A DNA stretch of 64,000 bases from Nitrosovibrio sp. Nv17 (GTDB lineage Bacteria; Pseudomonadota; Gammaproteobacteria; Burkholderiales; Nitrosomonadaceae). The notes beneath the pieces are model-generated. The model had not been told where the DNA came from. It did not search any database and saw only the letters and a program-made list of their open reading frames with translations. The stretch is taken from NCBI RefSeq assembly GCF_900119085.1, contig NZ_FPIQ01000004.1, forward strand, positions 115,062 to 179,061, written 5' to 3'. Shown here in pieces: positions 1 through 9,387 of the stretch; position 1 is the stretch's first letter, and the number at the start of each line of letters is the position of its first letter. A program made the position numbers and the translations under genes.

Positions 1-768
1 TATGCGGTCGAGGAAGCCATCGCGGCGGGCATCACGGAAATGATCTTCATCACGGGCCGCAACAAGCGTGCGATCGAGGATCATTTCGACAAGGCGTACG
101 AACTGGAAACGGAACTGCAGGCCCGCGGCAGGACAGAAACCCTGGAGGTGCTGCGCGGCATCCTGCCGAAGAACGTCTCCTGCATCTACATCCGCCAGTC
201 CGAGGCCCTGGGGCTGGGCCATGCGGTGCTGTGCGCGCGCCCCGCCGTGGGGGATGCGCCGTTCGCGGTGCTGCTGGCGGACGACCTGCTGATCGGCAGG
301 CCCCCCATCATGCGGCAGATGACCGACGTCTATGAGCGCCATCGCTGCTCGATACTGGCGGTGCAGAACGTCGAGCCCGCTGAGACGGGCAGCTACGGCA
401 TCGTGCGCTGCGAAGGCGGGGCGGATGGGCTGTATCCCATCGCCGGCATCGTCGAGAAGCCGCGGCCGGAGCACGCACCCTCGACGCTGGGCGTGGTGGG
501 CCGCTACGTGCTCACGCCCCGCATATTCGACCACCTCGAAAGAGTGACGCCGGGAGCGGGTGGCGAAATCCAGTTGACCGACGGCATCGCCTCCCTGCTG
601 CAGGAAGACCAGGCGCTGGCCTATGAGTTTTCCGGTACCCGCTACGATTGCGGCACCAAGATCGGCTATCTCAAGGCGACGATCGCGCTGGCGCTCGGGC
701 ATCCCGAGGTGGGCAGGGAATTTTCCGAGTACCTGGACACGTTCGAACGCTGCGGCTCTCTCGCCTGA
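1..768 (+). CDS. galU: UTP--glucose-1-phosphate uridylyltransferase, 5' end outside window
   Basis: This enzyme makes UDP-glucose from UTP and glucose-1-phosphate for polysaccharide synthesis in the cytoplasm. The reading frame is open from base 1 and begins with YAVEEAIAAGI, an internal GalU segment, so the true start lies upstream of the window. Visible family features are FITGRNKRAIEDHFD, a VLLADDL acidic metal/substrate motif, a GIVEKP segment and the C-terminal EIQLTDGI and RYDCGTKIGYLKA blocks. About 255 residues are visible of the usual 280-300, so only the nucleotide-binding N-terminus is missing. The gene downstream starts 43 bases later on the same strand. Confidence 0.95.
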   Translation, partial: YAVEEAIAAGITEMIFITGRNKRAIEDHFDKAYELETELQARGRTETLEVLRGILPKNVSCIYIRQSEALGLGHAVLCARPAVGDAPFAVLLADDLLIGRPPIMRQMTDVYERHRCSILAVQNVEPAETGSYGIVRCEGGADGLYPIAGIVEKPRPEHAPSTLGVVGRYVLTPRIFDHLERVTPGAGGEIQLTDGIASLLQEDQALAYEFSGTRYDCGTKIGYLKATIALALGHPEVGREFSEYLDTFERCGSLA

Positions 769-811
769 GATGGCACCGTGCCCGTTTCCCGTGACGCCCG
801 GCTGACGGCCC

Positions 812-1375
812 ATGCTGTCCGCGGAGGAGGCGACCGGCATACTCGAGCGGGCAGAGCTGATCTGTTCCGAGGAGGCGGTGTCGCGGGCGGTGGCGGACAT
901 GGCCGCGGCCATCACGGCGGAGCTGTCGCACAGCCATCCGCTGGTACTGAGCGTCATGGGCGGCGCGGTGGTGTTCACCGGCCAGCTGCTGCCCCGGCTG
1001 GCGTTTCCGCTGGATTTCGACTACGTGCACGTCAGCCGCTACGACAACGAGATCCGGGGTGGAGACATCAGCTGGAGGACGATCCCGCGCGAGAGCGTCC
1101 GCGGCAGGGTGGTGCTGGTGCTGGATGACATACTCGACGAGGGCATCACGCTCGCGGTGATCCGTGACTGGGTCCTGGGACACGGCGCGGCGGCGTTCTA
1201 CAGCGCCGTATTCGCCGAGAAGTGTCTCGGCAGGGCCAAGCCGGTCGAGGCGAACTTCGTCGGTATCGTGGTGCCCAATTGCTATGTGTTCGGTTTCGGC
1301 ATGGACATCCACGGCGCGTGGCGGAATCTGCCCGCGGTCTACGCGCTGCGCGAACCGCCACGGACCCCGGATTGA
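812..1375 (+). CDS. hpt: Hypoxanthine-guanine phosphoribosyltransferase
   Basis: The protein (187 residues) transfers the phosphoribosyl group of PRPP to hypoxanthine or guanine, giving IMP or GMP. The PRPP-binding motif is clear as VLVLDDILDEGITL at about residues 93-106, with the two acidic residues typical of type I phosphoribosyltransferases. The early loop LSVMGGAVVF and the late purine-site segment VPNCYVFGFGMD also fit the family. No good ribosome-binding site precedes the ATG, so the start is provisional. It sits just upstream of a 6-oxopurine methylthionucleoside phosphorylase, whose product hypoxanthine would be its substrate. Confidence 0.92.
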   Translation: MLSAEEATGILERAELICSEEAVSRAVADMAAAITAELSHSHPLVLSVMGGAVVFTGQLLPRLAFPLDFDYVHVSRYDNEIRGGDISWRTIPRESVRGRVVLVLDDILDEGITLAVIRDWVLGHGAAAFYSAVFAEKCLGRAKPVEANFVGIVVPNCYVFGFGMDIHGAWRNLPAVYALREPPRTPD

Positions 1376-1420
1376 CGGGTCTGCCGCATTTTTCCACCGT
1401 TCTTCATCGATCATGACAAC

Positions 1421-2167
1421 ATGCTGGCAATCATAGGCGGTACCGGAATGGCACAGCTTGCCTGCCTGGAAGTGTCGAACCGGCAGGTGATACGCACGCC
1501 CTATGGCGAGCCCTCGGGGCCGCTGACCTTCGGCCGGATCAAGGATCACGAGGTCGTCTTTCTCGCGCGCCATGGCTACGGCCATACCATCCCGCCGCAC
1601 GTGGTGAACTATCGTGCCAATCTGTGGGCGCTGCACTCGCTGAGTCTGACCCGCGTGATATCCGTGGCCTCGGTAGGCGGGATACGCAGCGATCTCGCGC
1701 CCGGCAGCATCGTCATTCCCCACCAGATCATCGACTACACCCATGGGCGCAAGCATACCTACTACGACACCACCGATCGTCCCGTCACCCATATCGATTT
1801 CACCGAGCCCTACTGCCCGCTGACGCGGGAACGTCTGCTGCAGGCGGCGGACCGCGCCCGTCAGGCCATCATCGACGGCGGCGTGTATGGCGCGACCCAG
1901 GGGCCGCGCCTGGAGACCGCGTCGGAAATCGACCGGCTGGAGCGGGATGGCGTGGACATGGTGGGCATGACCGGCATGCCGGAGGCTGCGCTGGCCAAGG
2001 AACTGCACCTGTGTTACGCGACCATCGCGGTGGTCGCGAACCATGCCGCGGGCCGGGCGACGAGCGCACGCGCCATCCACCTCAAAGACGCGCATGCCGT
2101 GCTGGAGAAGGCCATGGTGGGCGTCCGGAGCATGCTTGAATGGGCGGTGGAACTCGATGCCGACTAG
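1421..2167 (+). CDS. S-methyl-5'-thioinosine phosphorylase (MTAP/PNP family)
   Basis: This 248-residue protein belongs to the trimeric purine nucleoside phosphorylase/MTAP family. It starts with LAIIGGTGM, has the phosphate-binding FLARHGYGH and the [12 protein letters not shown] and [16 protein letters not shown] blocks. The base-recognition region reads VVANHAAGR, with Asn where adenine-specific MTAPs usually carry an Asp-containing segment. That favours a 6-oxopurine substrate, so methylthioinosine (or a general 6-oxopurine nucleoside) is preferred over methylthioadenosine. The product hypoxanthine can be used by the adjacent Hpt. Specificity is inferred from one motif and from context. 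The last bases overlap the start of def. Confidence 0.82.
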   Translation: MLAIIGGTGMAQLACLEVSNRQVIRTPYGEPSGPLTFGRIKDHEVVFLARHGYGHTIPPHVVNYRANLWALHSLSLTRVISVASVGGIRSDLAPGSIVIPHQIIDYTHGRKHTYYDTTDRPVTHIDFTEPYCPLTRERLLQAADRARQAIIDGGVYGATQGPRLETASEIDRLERDGVDMVGMTGMPEAALAKELHLCYATIAVVANHAAGRATSARAIHLKDAHAVLEKAMVGVRSMLEWAVELDAD

Positions 2168-2690
2168 GACCGTATTGAAGATGGGCGATCCCCGCCTGCT
2201 TCAGGTCGCGCGCAAGGTGGAGGCGTTCGACACACCCGAACTCGACGCCCTGCTACAGGACATGCATGACACGATGGCGGCACTGGACGGCGCAGGGCTG
2301 GCCGCGCCGCAGATCGGGGTGGATCTCCAGGTCGTGATATTCGGGGTGCGGCGCAACCCGCGCTACCCCGATGCGGAGGAGGTGCCGTTCACCGAACTGA
2401 TCAATCCCGAGATTGCGCCCCTGACGCAGGAGCAGGAGCAGGGCTGGGAGGGCTGCCTCAGCGTGCCGGGCATGCGCGGCATGGTGCCGCGGTTCACCAG
2501 GCTACGCTACCGGGGCCGGGATCGGCACGGCGAAGCCATCGATCGCGTGGCCGAGGGTTTCCATGCTCGCGTGGTGCAGCATGAGTGCGATCACCTGCAG
2601 GGCATACTGTATCCCATGCGCATCACCGATTTTCGCACCTTCGGCTTCACCGACACCCTGTTCCCGGGCCAGGCGCTTACGGACGATTAG
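2157..2690 (+). CDS. def: Peptide deformylase
   Basis: The enzyme removes the formyl group from the N-terminal methionine of new proteins and needs a divalent metal. All three signature motifs are present: [19 protein letters not shown] and [12 protein letters not shown], giving the Cys and two His metal ligands and the catalytic Glu. The ATG at 2157 is chosen because the peptide then begins [13 protein letters not shown], as in other deformylases; the open frame extends further upstream but only antisense to the previous gene. The protein is 177 residues, a normal length. It overlaps the previous gene by 11 bases and its end overlaps convergent aroK by 14 bases. Confidence 0.95.
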   Translation: MPTRTVLKMGDPRLLQVARKVEAFDTPELDALLQDMHDTMAALDGAGLAAPQIGVDLQVVIFGVRRNPRYPDAEEVPFTELINPEIAPLTQEQEQGWEGCLSVPGMRGMVPRFTRLRYRGRDRHGEAIDRVAEGFHARVVQHECDHLQGILYPMRITDFRTFGFTDTLFPGQALTDD

Positions 2691-3336
2691 GCAGCGGGCG
2701 CGCGCCCAGGCGGTCCTTGCGGTCCATGCCCATGGACCCGGGTACGTCGGATTCCTCCGGCGATGCCGTATCGGCGCGGATCACCTGCGCGAGTTCCTGC
2801 GCCAGGTGGCGAGCGCTGCGTTTTCCGCTTTCAGCGATGATATGGGCCGTTTCGCGGTAGAGCGGGTCGCGCTGGGCATACAGTTCGAGCAGCCTCTGGC
2901 GCGGATCGGAGGTCTGCAGCAGCGGCCGGTTGCGGTCCTGCCGGGTGCGGCGCCACAGGTCGTCCACCGCTGCCTTGAGATAGATGACCGTGCCGCTGCG
3001 CTTCAGCAACTCCCGGTTTTCCCGCTGGAGCACGGCGCCTCCGCCGGTGGCGAGCACGATATCCCGCCTTTGCAGCAAATCCGTCAGGACCTCGGCCTCG
3101 CGCCGGCGAAATCCCGATTCACCCTCGATTTCGAAGATCACGGGGATATCGACGCCGGTACGCCTCTGGATCTCGCGATCCGAATCGAGAAAGGTTCTTC
3201 CCAGAAGGTTCGCCAGCAGCTTGCCGATGGTGGTTTTCCCTGCACCCATCATGCCTATCAGCAGGATGTTGTCGGGGGTGCGATGCCGCTCGCCCATCCC
3301 TGGGGCCGGCACAGAGGGTGCAAGGATGGAGTCCAT
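2677..3336 (-). CDS. aroK: Shikimate kinase
   Basis: Shikimate kinase phosphorylates shikimate with ATP in aromatic amino acid synthesis. The Walker A loop [12 protein letters not shown], the shikimate-binding FLDSDREIQ, the [13 protein letters not shown] segment, the ATGGGAVL glycine loop and the lid region with RPLL are all present. The chosen ATG gives 219 residues, longer than the usual 170-190: there are about 20 extra residues before the Walker loop and a charged Pro-rich C-terminal tail. A shorter start near MGERHRTPD is possible. In most Betaproteobacteria aroK stands with aroB downstream of pilQ; here it is alone, tail to tail with def. Confidence 0.93.
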   Translation of the reverse strand: MDSILAPSVPAPGMGERHRTPDNILLIGMMGAGKTTIGKLLANLLGRTFLDSDREIQRRTGVDIPVIFEIEGESGFRRREAEVLTDLLQRRDIVLATGGGAVLQRENRELLKRSGTVIYLKAAVDDLWRRTRQDRNRPLLQTSDPRQRLLELYAQRDPLYRETAHIIAESGKRSARHLAQELAQVIRADTASPEESDVPGSMGMDRKDRLGARPLPNRP

Positions 3337-3425
3337 CCGTCCATTGTAGCGGAAATGCCGGGCGGCGAGAATGCCGGGTTCGCGGGAGCGGCCTCGGCAG
3401 GCAGTGGGGTGGGGCTGCCTCGCTC

Positions 3426-3746
3426 CTACTCGGCGGGCAGCAGCGGGGCGACGCTGAATTCCTCCCGGTTCAGCCTGCCGTCCCGATCCATATCCAGGCT
3501 TCTGAACACGCTTGCCGGCATCTTCTGCGCCTCGGCCTCCTCTGCGCTGACATAGCCGTCCTTGTCCGTGTCGTACAGTTCCCACGGGGGAGGGACGCCG
3601 TCCTCGGGACCGTCTGTCGGCGCCTGCGCCTGCGCGGCGGCACAGGCGATCAGCGCGGCGGCTGCCCATGCCAGCCGCCGCCGGAGGGGCGCAGACGCGT
3701 TCCCTCTGCCTCGGCTTTCAAGTGTGCTCCGGGAAAATGGGTGCAT
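3426..3746 (-). CDS. Secreted EF-hand protein
   Basis: A 106-residue exported protein with two EF-hand loops, DTDKDGYVSAEE and DMDRDGRLNREE, each with the DxDxDG calcium-binding pattern. A basic stretch followed by AWAAAALIACAAAQAQA is a signal peptide with a likely cleavage after AQA, so it acts in the periplasm or outside the cell. The start is fixed by a strong GGAGGAG ribosome-binding site 7 bases before the ATG; an in-frame extension upstream has no such site. Function beyond probable calcium binding is unknown. It lies just downstream of the YqjD/YqjE/YqjK-like operon and may be read from it. Confidence 0.8.
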   Translation of the reverse strand: MHPFSRSTLESRGRGNASAPLRRRLAWAAAALIACAAAQAQAPTDGPEDGVPPPWELYDTDKDGYVSAEEAEAQKMPASVFRSLDMDRDGRLNREEFSVAPLLPAE

Positions 3747-3769
3747 GCCGATGCTCCTCCGGTGAATGC

Positions 3770-4117
3770 TCAGTACCTGCCGCGGGCACGCAGCAGACGT
3801 ATCATCGACGGCAGCAGCTGCCGTGCCAGCAGCGCCCTGACCGGGCCGCTCAGCAGTCCGGATGTCAGGCGGGCGCCGCCTCTGGTGGCGGCACGCAGGG
3901 ACGGTCGCGGTGCCAGCACGATGACGGCCGCCAGTCCCAGGGTGAGGGAATAGGGGTGCCGTGCCAGGAACCTGAAGGTGTGGCTGCGCGGAAACGCGGA
4001 GGGCGCATGGCGCGATGCCTCCGCCCTGACGAACCGGGCGCGATAGGCATCGCGACGCGCCTGCATGCGTGCCAGCAGGGCGGTTTTCTCTTCCTCCAGG
4101 GAGGAGGGAGCGCTCAT
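3770..4117 (-). CDS. YqjK-like small protein
   Basis: A basic 115-residue protein at the third position after DUF883 and YqjE genes, where YqjK-family proteins sit in other Proteobacteria. It has an N-terminal charged helix (EEEKTALLARMQARRDAYRA), a hydrophobic stretch PYSLTLGLAAVIVLAP around residues 55-70, and an Arg-rich tail. The start codon overlaps the stop of the upstream gene by 4 bases (ATGA), so translation is probably coupled. Assignment rests on position and general character more than on conserved residues. A role at the inner membrane or ribosome is inferred from the neighbours. Confidence 0.6.
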   Translation of the reverse strand: MSAPSSLEEEKTALLARMQARRDAYRARFVRAEASRHAPSAFPRSHTFRFLARHPYSLTLGLAAVIVLAPRPSLRAATRGGARLTSGLLSGPVRALLARQLLPSMIRLLRARGRY

Positions 4118-4488
4118 CCCACATCCTTCATCAGCTTGATATCCTGCTGCAGTTCGTCGCGCAGCGTCTCGAACGGAGAGGCCGGTTTCGCTATGCTTCC
4201 GTCATTCAGGACGAGGTACGCCACGACCGCGCCCAAGCCGTAGACGGCAGCCACTGCCCATGCGGAGATCGTGCGGTAGGGGGTGTCCCAGAAGGTGACG
4301 ACGATCGCCAGCCCCAGGAAGATCAGGGCAAGGAGGACCAGCATGCCCATGATCAGGAAGCCGACGATTCGTCTCTTCAGCTCCTGCCTCTGGATCTCCG
4401 CGGATATCCTGACCAGCTGCAGGTAGTCGTCGACGCGCTCCAGCGCCATGCCCGCCAGATACCGGGCCTTCTGCAGAGACTCAAACAC
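4114..4488 (-). CDS. YqjE/phage holin superfamily III (DUF1469) membrane protein
   Basis: A 124-residue inner membrane protein with two clear transmembrane segments, IVGFLIMGMLVLLALIFLGL and a second around AWAVAAVYGLGAVVAYLVL, separated by a short polar loop. The cytoplasmic N-terminus has an amphipathic helix (ESLQKARYLAGMALERVDDYLQL). This layout and the position directly after a DUF883 gene match YqjE. The exact function of the family is unknown; it is usually linked to envelope stress and stationary phase. It begins 38 bases after the DUF883 stop and ends in a 4-base overlap with the next gene. Confidence 0.8.
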   Translation of the reverse strand: MFESLQKARYLAGMALERVDDYLQLVRISAEIQRQELKRRIVGFLIMGMLVLLALIFLGLAIVVTFWDTPYRTISAWAVAAVYGLGAVVAYLVLNDGSIAKPASPFETLRDELQQDIKLMKDVG

Positions 4489-4526
4489 GGCGGGACGCCC
4501 TGGTTGCAGCGCTTACCGGACGCATC

Positions 4527-4943
4527 CTACCGACGGGCGATCAGCAGGCCGAGCAGAAGGCCGGTCAGGGCGGCGTAGCCTACCGACTGGATGGGATGTT
4601 CCTTGACGTAGTCCCGTGAGCATTCCACTCCGTGCTCGAATTGGTTGCGGGCGTCATTGACCAATTCGCTGGCGGTTTCCCTGCCGGCGGCGATCTTCTC
4701 CAGCAGCCTTTCCTTGGCTTCCTCCACCTCCGCTTCCGACAGGCTGGAGATACGGGAGATCAGGTCGCTCAGGTCGGCGCGCAGATTGGACAGTTCCTCG
4801 CCGGCGACGTCGCTTACCCGCTTTCCCGCCGACCGGGCGGCGCTGCCCACCCGGGATGCGGAAGCCCCGGCCCGTTGCGCCACATGTCTTGCCTCGGCCT
4901 GCGCCTCGTCCGATTTGGTCCTGGAAGTATTATTGGTCGTCAT
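4527..4943 (-). CDS. DUF883 (ElaB/YqjD) membrane-anchored ribosome-associated protein
   Basis: The 138-residue protein has a charged coiled-coil body (LRADLSDLISRISSLSEAE, then EVEEAKERLLEKIAAGRE) and ends in VKEHPIQSVGYAALTGLLLG with a short basic tail. This is the signature of the C-tail-anchored ElaB/YqjD family, which in E. coli binds ribosomes at the inner membrane in stationary phase. The start at 4943 has GGAG 7 bases upstream; the frame extends 16 codons further but without a ribosome-binding site. It is the first gene of a three-gene operon read towards lower coordinates. Confidence 0.85.
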   Translation of the reverse strand: MTTNNTSRTKSDEAQAEARHVAQRAGASASRVGSAARSAGKRVSDVAGEELSNLRADLSDLISRISSLSEAEVEEAKERLLEKIAAGRETASELVNDARNQFEHGVECSRDYVKEHPIQSVGYAALTGLLLGLLIARR

Positions 4944-5125
4944 AGATCGCTCCATATATGTGATGGGTATCGTACACTGGTATTTCAGCATGAAACAGCA
5001 GTGTCCTGCAACCGACGATCCCGGTATGTGCGTCGACGCACATAAAGCCTGCTTCGCGGCCCTCTGCGCCTGCGCCGGTGGCGCCGTGTCCCCGGATGCG
5101 GAGCATCGGCGGCGGGTTCAGTTCA

Positions 5126-5156
5126 TTGAACAAAGTGCGCGCAACGGTGCTATAAT
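5126..5156 (+). promoter_or_regulatory. Predicted promoter of the rpsB operon
   Basis: A TATAAT hexamer at 5151-5156 is preceded by TGC, an extended -10 arrangement. TTGAAC at 5126-5131 is a candidate -35, though the spacer of 19 bases is long, which the extended -10 could offset. It is the only strong promoter match before rpsB in the 362-base gap that follows the DUF883 gene. Confidence 0.65.
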
Positions 5157-5162
5157 CCCGCG

Positions 5163-5305
5163 CTAATCCGGCTGGCGGCGTCGATTCCCGTTTTCCATCG
5201 ATCGTCCGGGCACCGGATTGAATTCGCATATCCGCCCGTTCCGAGGGTGCTCTCGCGCAGAGAGGCTGTGGCGGATAGAGGCTCAACCCAGAGGAGAATC
5301 CGTTC
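5163..5305 (+). promoter_or_regulatory. rpsB 5' leader
   Basis: If transcription starts about 7 bases after the TATAAT box, rpsB has an untranslated leader of roughly 140 bases. Such leaders of rpsB-tsf operons are known in Proteobacteria to be targets of feedback control by S2. The stretch GCTCTCGCGCAGAGAGGC can form a short hairpin close to the ribosome-binding site GAGGAG. Autoregulation here is inferred only from this and from family knowledge. Confidence 0.4.
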
Positions 5306-6043
5306 ATGTCGGTAACCATGCGGCAAATGCTGGAAGCGGGTGTCCACTTCGGACACCAGACCCGTTTCTGGAACCCCAGGATGGCCCCTTATATATTCGG
5401 CCATCGCAACAAGATACACATCATCAATCTGGAGAGAACCCTGGTGATGTACCAGGAGGCGATGAAATACGTGCGCCAGCTGTCCGCCAACAAGGGCAGC
5501 ATCCTGTTCGTGGGCACCAAGCGGCAGGCACGCGACATCGTGCGCGAGGAAGCGCGGCGCAGCGGATCGCCCTACGTCGACCAGCGCTGGCTGGGCGGGA
5601 TGCTGACCAACTTCAAGACGATCAAGCAGTCCATCAAGCGCCTGCACGACATGGAGACGATGGCGGGGGACGGCACGCTGGACAGGCTGTCCAAGAAGGA
5701 GGGGCTGGACATCCAGCGCGAACTGGAGAAGCTCAATCGCAGCCTGGGCGGCATCAAGGACATGAAGGGCATCCCGGACGCCATGTTCGTGATCGACGTA
5801 GGCTACCAGAAGGGTGCGATCGTCGAGGCCAAGAAGCTCGGCATTCCCATCGTGGGGGTGGTGGACACCAATCACAGTCCCGAGGGCCTGGACTACGTCA
5901 TTCCCGGCAACGACGACTCCAGCCAGGCCATACGGCTGTATGCGCGCGGGGTTGCGGATGCGATCCTGGAGGGTCGCAACCAGGTCGTCCACGAAATCCT
6001 GGCGGGCGAGCTGGCGGAGGACGAAACGGCCCTCCCGGAGTAA
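5306..6043 (+). CDS. rpsB: 30S ribosomal protein S2
   Basis: Ribosomal protein S2 of the small subunit, 245 residues, the normal length. The N-terminus [19 protein letters not shown] and blocks [29 protein letters not shown] and [20 protein letters not shown] are diagnostic. The ATG is preceded by a good GAGGAG site. It leads the classical rpsB-tsf-pyrH-frr order and is separated from tsf by 74 bases. S2 probably controls its own operon through the leader. Confidence 0.98.
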   Translation: MSVTMRQMLEAGVHFGHQTRFWNPRMAPYIFGHRNKIHIINLERTLVMYQEAMKYVRQLSANKGSILFVGTKRQARDIVREEARRSGSPYVDQRWLGGMLTNFKTIKQSIKRLHDMETMAGDGTLDRLSKKEGLDIQRELEKLNRSLGGIKDMKGIPDAMFVIDVGYQKGAIVEAKKLGIPIVGVVDTNHSPEGLDYVIPGNDDSSQAIRLYARGVADAILEGRNQVVHEILAGELAEDETALPE

Positions 6044-6117
6044 GGCCGCCACATGCACAGCAGCCTGACAGGCTGGGGGGTGCGGCGGATTCGACCAATT
6101 TCGTATCAGGAGTCGCC

Positions 6118-7026
6118 ATGGCGGATATCACCGCGCAGATGGTCAAGACGTTGCGTGAAACAACCGGGCTGGGCATGATGGAGTGCAAGAAGGCGCTCGC
6201 CGAGACCGATGGAGACATGAAGGCGGCGGAGGACCTGCTGCGGATCCGCAGCGGGGCCAAGGCGGGCAAGGCCGCCGGCCGCATCGCGGCGGAAGGCGTG
6301 GTGGCGGCGTGCATCGCCGACGATGGCAGGCATGGCGCGCTGGTGGAGGTCAACTGCGAGACCGACTTCGTCTCCAGGAACGAGGATTTCATCGATTTCG
6401 CCCGCAACCTGGCGCAATGGGTGGCGGGGAACGACGTGGCGGACATCGCGGCGCTTTCGGCCGCGATCCTCCCGGGCGGCGAGACCGTGGACGGACTGCG
6501 CCAGGGGCTCGTCATGAAGCTGGGCGAGAATATCAGCGTGCGCCGCTTCGCGCGACACGTCACGGAAGGGAATCTGGCCTTCTATCTGCACGGGACCAGG
6601 ATCGGCGTGATGGTGGACTACACGGGCGGCGATGAAGCCCTGGGCAGGGATCTGGCCATGCACATCGCCGCCAGCAAGCCGCTGTGCGTTTCGCGCGACC
6701 AGGTCTCCCCCGACCTGCTGGAGCGCGAACGGCAGATATACACCGCGCAGGCGGCAGAGAGCGGCAAGCCTGCTGACATCGTCGCAAGGATGGTGGAAGG
6801 GCGTATCGCCAAGTACCTTGCCGAAGTGACGCTCCTGGGCCAGCCCTTCGTCAAGGATCCGGACCGGGTCGTGGAAAAGCTGCTGGCGGAGAAATCCGCC
6901 ACGGTGAAGGGATTCACCCTGTTCGTCGTGGGAGAAGGGATAGAGAAGAAGTCCGGCGATTTCGCCGCGGAAGTGATGGCCCAGGTGAATCAGGTCAAGG
7001 TGGATCAGGTATCGCAGCCGGGGTAG
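6118..7026 (+). CDS. tsf: Elongation factor Ts
   Basis: EF-Ts is the nucleotide exchange factor of EF-Tu. The start at 6118 gives [17 protein letters not shown] and has AGGAG upstream; an open frame continues further upstream but overlaps rpsB out of frame. The core signature [17 protein letters not shown], the [12 protein letters not shown] segment and [16 protein letters not shown] are all present. At 302 residues it has the full N-terminal, core and C-terminal modules of the bacterial protein. It ends 5 bases before pyrH. Confidence 0.98.
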   Translation: MADITAQMVKTLRETTGLGMMECKKALAETDGDMKAAEDLLRIRSGAKAGKAAGRIAAEGVVAACIADDGRHGALVEVNCETDFVSRNEDFIDFARNLAQWVAGNDVADIAALSAAILPGGETVDGLRQGLVMKLGENISVRRFARHVTEGNLAFYLHGTRIGVMVDYTGGDEALGRDLAMHIAASKPLCVSRDQVSPDLLERERQIYTAQAAESGKPADIVARMVEGRIAKYLAEVTLLGQPFVKDPDRVVEKLLAEKSATVKGFTLFVVGEGIEKKSGDFAAEVMAQVNQVKVDQVSQPG

Positions 7027-7031
7027 GCATC

Positions 7032-7748
7032 ATGGCGACCAGCGTCTTCAGGCGCATCCTTCTCAAGCTTTCCGGCGAAGCGCTGATGGGCGAGGATGAC
7101 TATGGCATCAACCGTGCCATGATCGATCGTATCGCGGTGGAAATCGGAGACGTGAGCCGTCTCGGCGTGCAGATCGGCGTGGTCATCGGCGGAGGCAACA
7201 TTTTCCGCGGCATGACGTCCGCCGAAGACGGGATGGATCGTGCGAATGCCGACTACATGGGCATGCTGGCCACGGTCATGAACGGCCTGGCGCTCCAGGA
7301 GGCGCTGCGCCGGGCCGGCCTGGCGAGCCGCGTTCAGTCCGCGCTGCGGATCGACCAGGTGGTGGAGCCCTACGTCCGCGGCAAGGCGCTGCGCTATCTG
7401 GAGGCAGGCAAAGTGGTCGTCTTCGTCGCCGGAACCGGCAATCCCTTCTTTACCACCGACACCGCCGCCGCCCTGCGCGGCATGGAAATGAACGTGGACA
7501 TCGTGCTCAAGGCCACCAAGGTGGATGGCATCTATACCGATGATCCAAAGACGAATCCCGACGCCGCGCGCTACCGCAGCCTGTCGTTCGACGAAGCCAT
7601 CGGCCGGAACCTGCGGGTGATGGATGCCACCGCCCTGACGCTCTGCCGCGACCACAAGCTGTCGCTCAACGTGTTCAGCATCTTCAAGGCGGGTGCGCTC
7701 AGGCGGATCGTGCTGGGCGAGGACGAGGGAACCGTGGTGCAGGCCTGA
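7032..7748 (+). CDS. pyrH: UMP kinase
   Basis: UMP kinase makes UDP from UMP and ATP. Characteristic segments are [25 protein letters not shown], the Asp-containing [34 protein letters not shown] and [13 protein letters not shown]. The length of 238 residues is standard for the hexameric bacterial enzyme of the amino-acid kinase fold. It lies between tsf and frr as in most Proteobacteria and is probably cotranscribed with them. Confidence 0.97.
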   Translation: MATSVFRRILLKLSGEALMGEDDYGINRAMIDRIAVEIGDVSRLGVQIGVVIGGGNIFRGMTSAEDGMDRANADYMGMLATVMNGLALQEALRRAGLASRVQSALRIDQVVEPYVRGKALRYLEAGKVVVFVAGTGNPFFTTDTAAALRGMEMNVDIVLKATKVDGIYTDDPKTNPDAARYRSLSFDEAIGRNLRVMDATALTLCRDHKLSLNVFSIFKAGALRRIVLGEDEGTVVQA

Positions 7749-7832
7749 AAACCTGCGCACGTCGCGTTCCATTCCGGCCACCGCCGGGGCGCGCCGCGGG
7801 AACACCGCCGTTTTCCCGTAACCTAAACTGCC

Positions 7833-8390
7833 ATGACTGCCGACATCAAGAAATCCGCTGAACAGAAAATGCAGAAAAGCCTGGACGCGCTGCGACAGGA
7901 TCTGGGCAAGATACGCACCGGGCGGGCCCACACGGGGCTGTTGGACCACATCACGGTCGACTATTACGGCGCCGCCACGCCCATCGGCCAGGTGGCCAGC
8001 GTCAACCTGCTGGACGCCCGCACCATCGGCGTCGCGCCCTGGGAAAAGAAGCTGCTGGGTGCGATCGAGAAGGCGATCCGCAATTCCGATCTGGGGTTGA
8101 ACCCCGCCACCGTGGGCGAGATCATCCGGGTGCCCATGCCGCCGCTGACCGAGGAGCGTCGCCGCGACCTGACCAAGATCGTGAAGCAGGAGGCGGAAAC
8201 CGCGCGCGTCGCGATGCGCAACGTCCGGCGCGACGCCAATGCCCAGCTGAAGGATCTGCTCAAGGAGAAGGCGATCGCCGAGGATGACGAGCGCCGCGGG
8301 CAGGAGGAAATCCAGAAGCTCACCGATCGCTATATTTCCGAGATCGACAAGCTGCTGCAAACCAAGGAAGCGGAACTCATGGCAGTCTGA
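7833..8390 (+). CDS. frr: Ribosome recycling factor
   Basis: RRF separates the post-termination ribosome together with EF-G. The 185-residue length, the start [19 protein letters not shown], the [13 protein letters not shown] loop and the helix containing VRNxRRDAN-like [17 protein letters not shown] are typical. The domain II hinge region around [12 protein letters not shown] is also conserved. An 84-base gap separates it from pyrH and 145 bases from uppS. Confidence 0.97.
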   Translation: MTADIKKSAEQKMQKSLDALRQDLGKIRTGRAHTGLLDHITVDYYGAATPIGQVASVNLLDARTIGVAPWEKKLLGAIEKAIRNSDLGLNPATVGEIIRVPMPPLTEERRRDLTKIVKQEAETARVAMRNVRRDANAQLKDLLKEKAIAEDDERRGQEEIQKLTDRYISEIDKLLQTKEAELMAV

Positions 8391-8535
8391 ACAGCCTGCC
8401 GTCGGCTGCGGGACTGGAGGTTCGGCTCCCGGCTCCGGGGGGTGCCCGCTTCACCGCACATTCCTCATATCCTTGATATCGGTCCAGCATGCGCACCTTC
8501 CGTGAAGGAAACCACGGCCTCATTGAACTTCCCTT

Positions 8536-9354
8536 ATGTCCCTGATCACCAGTTCAACACGCGAGATACCCGAAACCGGCCAGGTTCCGCGGCATATCGC
8601 CATCATCATGGACGGGAACGGACGCTGGGCGAAAAGGCGCTTCATGCCGCGCGTGGCCGGACACAAGCGTGGGGTCGAGACGGTGCGGGCAGCGATCAAG
8701 GCGTGCGTCGAACACGGGGTGGAGTATCTCACCCTGTTCGCCTTCAGCAGCGAGAACTGGCGCAGGCCGGTGGACGAGGTCACCTTCCTCATGCAGCTCT
8801 TCATCACGGTGCTGGAGCAGGAGGTCGTCAAGCTGCATGAAAACGGCATCCGCTTCAAGGTGATCGGAGATCTGTCGAGATTCGAGCCCAGGATCGTCGA
8901 GTTCGTTCGCAACGGTGAGGTGCTGACTGCCGACAATACCCGCTTCACCCTGACCATCGCAGCCAACTACGGCGGGCGCTGGGACATCATGCAGGCGGTC
9001 CGCCGGATGCTGGCGCAGCGCCCGGAACTGGCGATCGGCTTCGGGGAGGAGGATTTGATGCCGTACTTCGCGCTGAACTACGCCCCGGAACCCGATCTGT
9101 TCATCCGTACCGGCGGGGAAAAACGCATCAGCAATTTCCTGCTGTGGCAGCTGGCGTATACGGAACTGTATTTTACCGATACGCTGTGGCCCGATTTCGA
9201 CCGGCGCGCGCTGGATCTGGCGATCCGCTCCTACCAGCAGCGCGAGCGCCGTTTCGGCCGCACCAGCGAGCAGCTCCAGTCGGCGGTTGCGGCGGGCGAG
9301 CGCAAGAAGATCGCCGAGAAGATGTCCACCAAGAAAGCGGTGAAACTGGGCTAG
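8536..9354 (+). CDS. uppS: Undecaprenyl diphosphate synthase (cis-prenyltransferase)
   Basis: This enzyme condenses isopentenyl units onto farnesyl diphosphate to give the C55 carrier lipid for peptidoglycan and other glycans. The catalytic region [15 protein letters not shown] carries the essential Asp and phosphate-binding residues, followed by [13 protein letters not shown]. Also present are [40 protein letters not shown] and [10 protein letters not shown]. The 272-residue product has a slightly long basic C-terminal tail ([16 protein letters not shown]). It precedes cdsA as in most Proteobacteria. Confidence 0.96.
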   Translation: MSLITSSTREIPETGQVPRHIAIIMDGNGRWAKRRFMPRVAGHKRGVETVRAAIKACVEHGVEYLTLFAFSSENWRRPVDEVTFLMQLFITVLEQEVVKLHENGIRFKVIGDLSRFEPRIVEFVRNGEVLTADNTRFTLTIAANYGGRWDIMQAVRRMLAQRPELAIGFGEEDLMPYFALNYAPEPDLFIRTGGEKRISNFLLWQLAYTELYFTDTLWPDFDRRALDLAIRSYQQRERRFGRTSEQLQSAVAAGERKKIAEKMSTKKAVKLG

Positions 9355-9387
9355 CCTCGAACGGCCGGCTGCCCGCGCCCGCATTCC

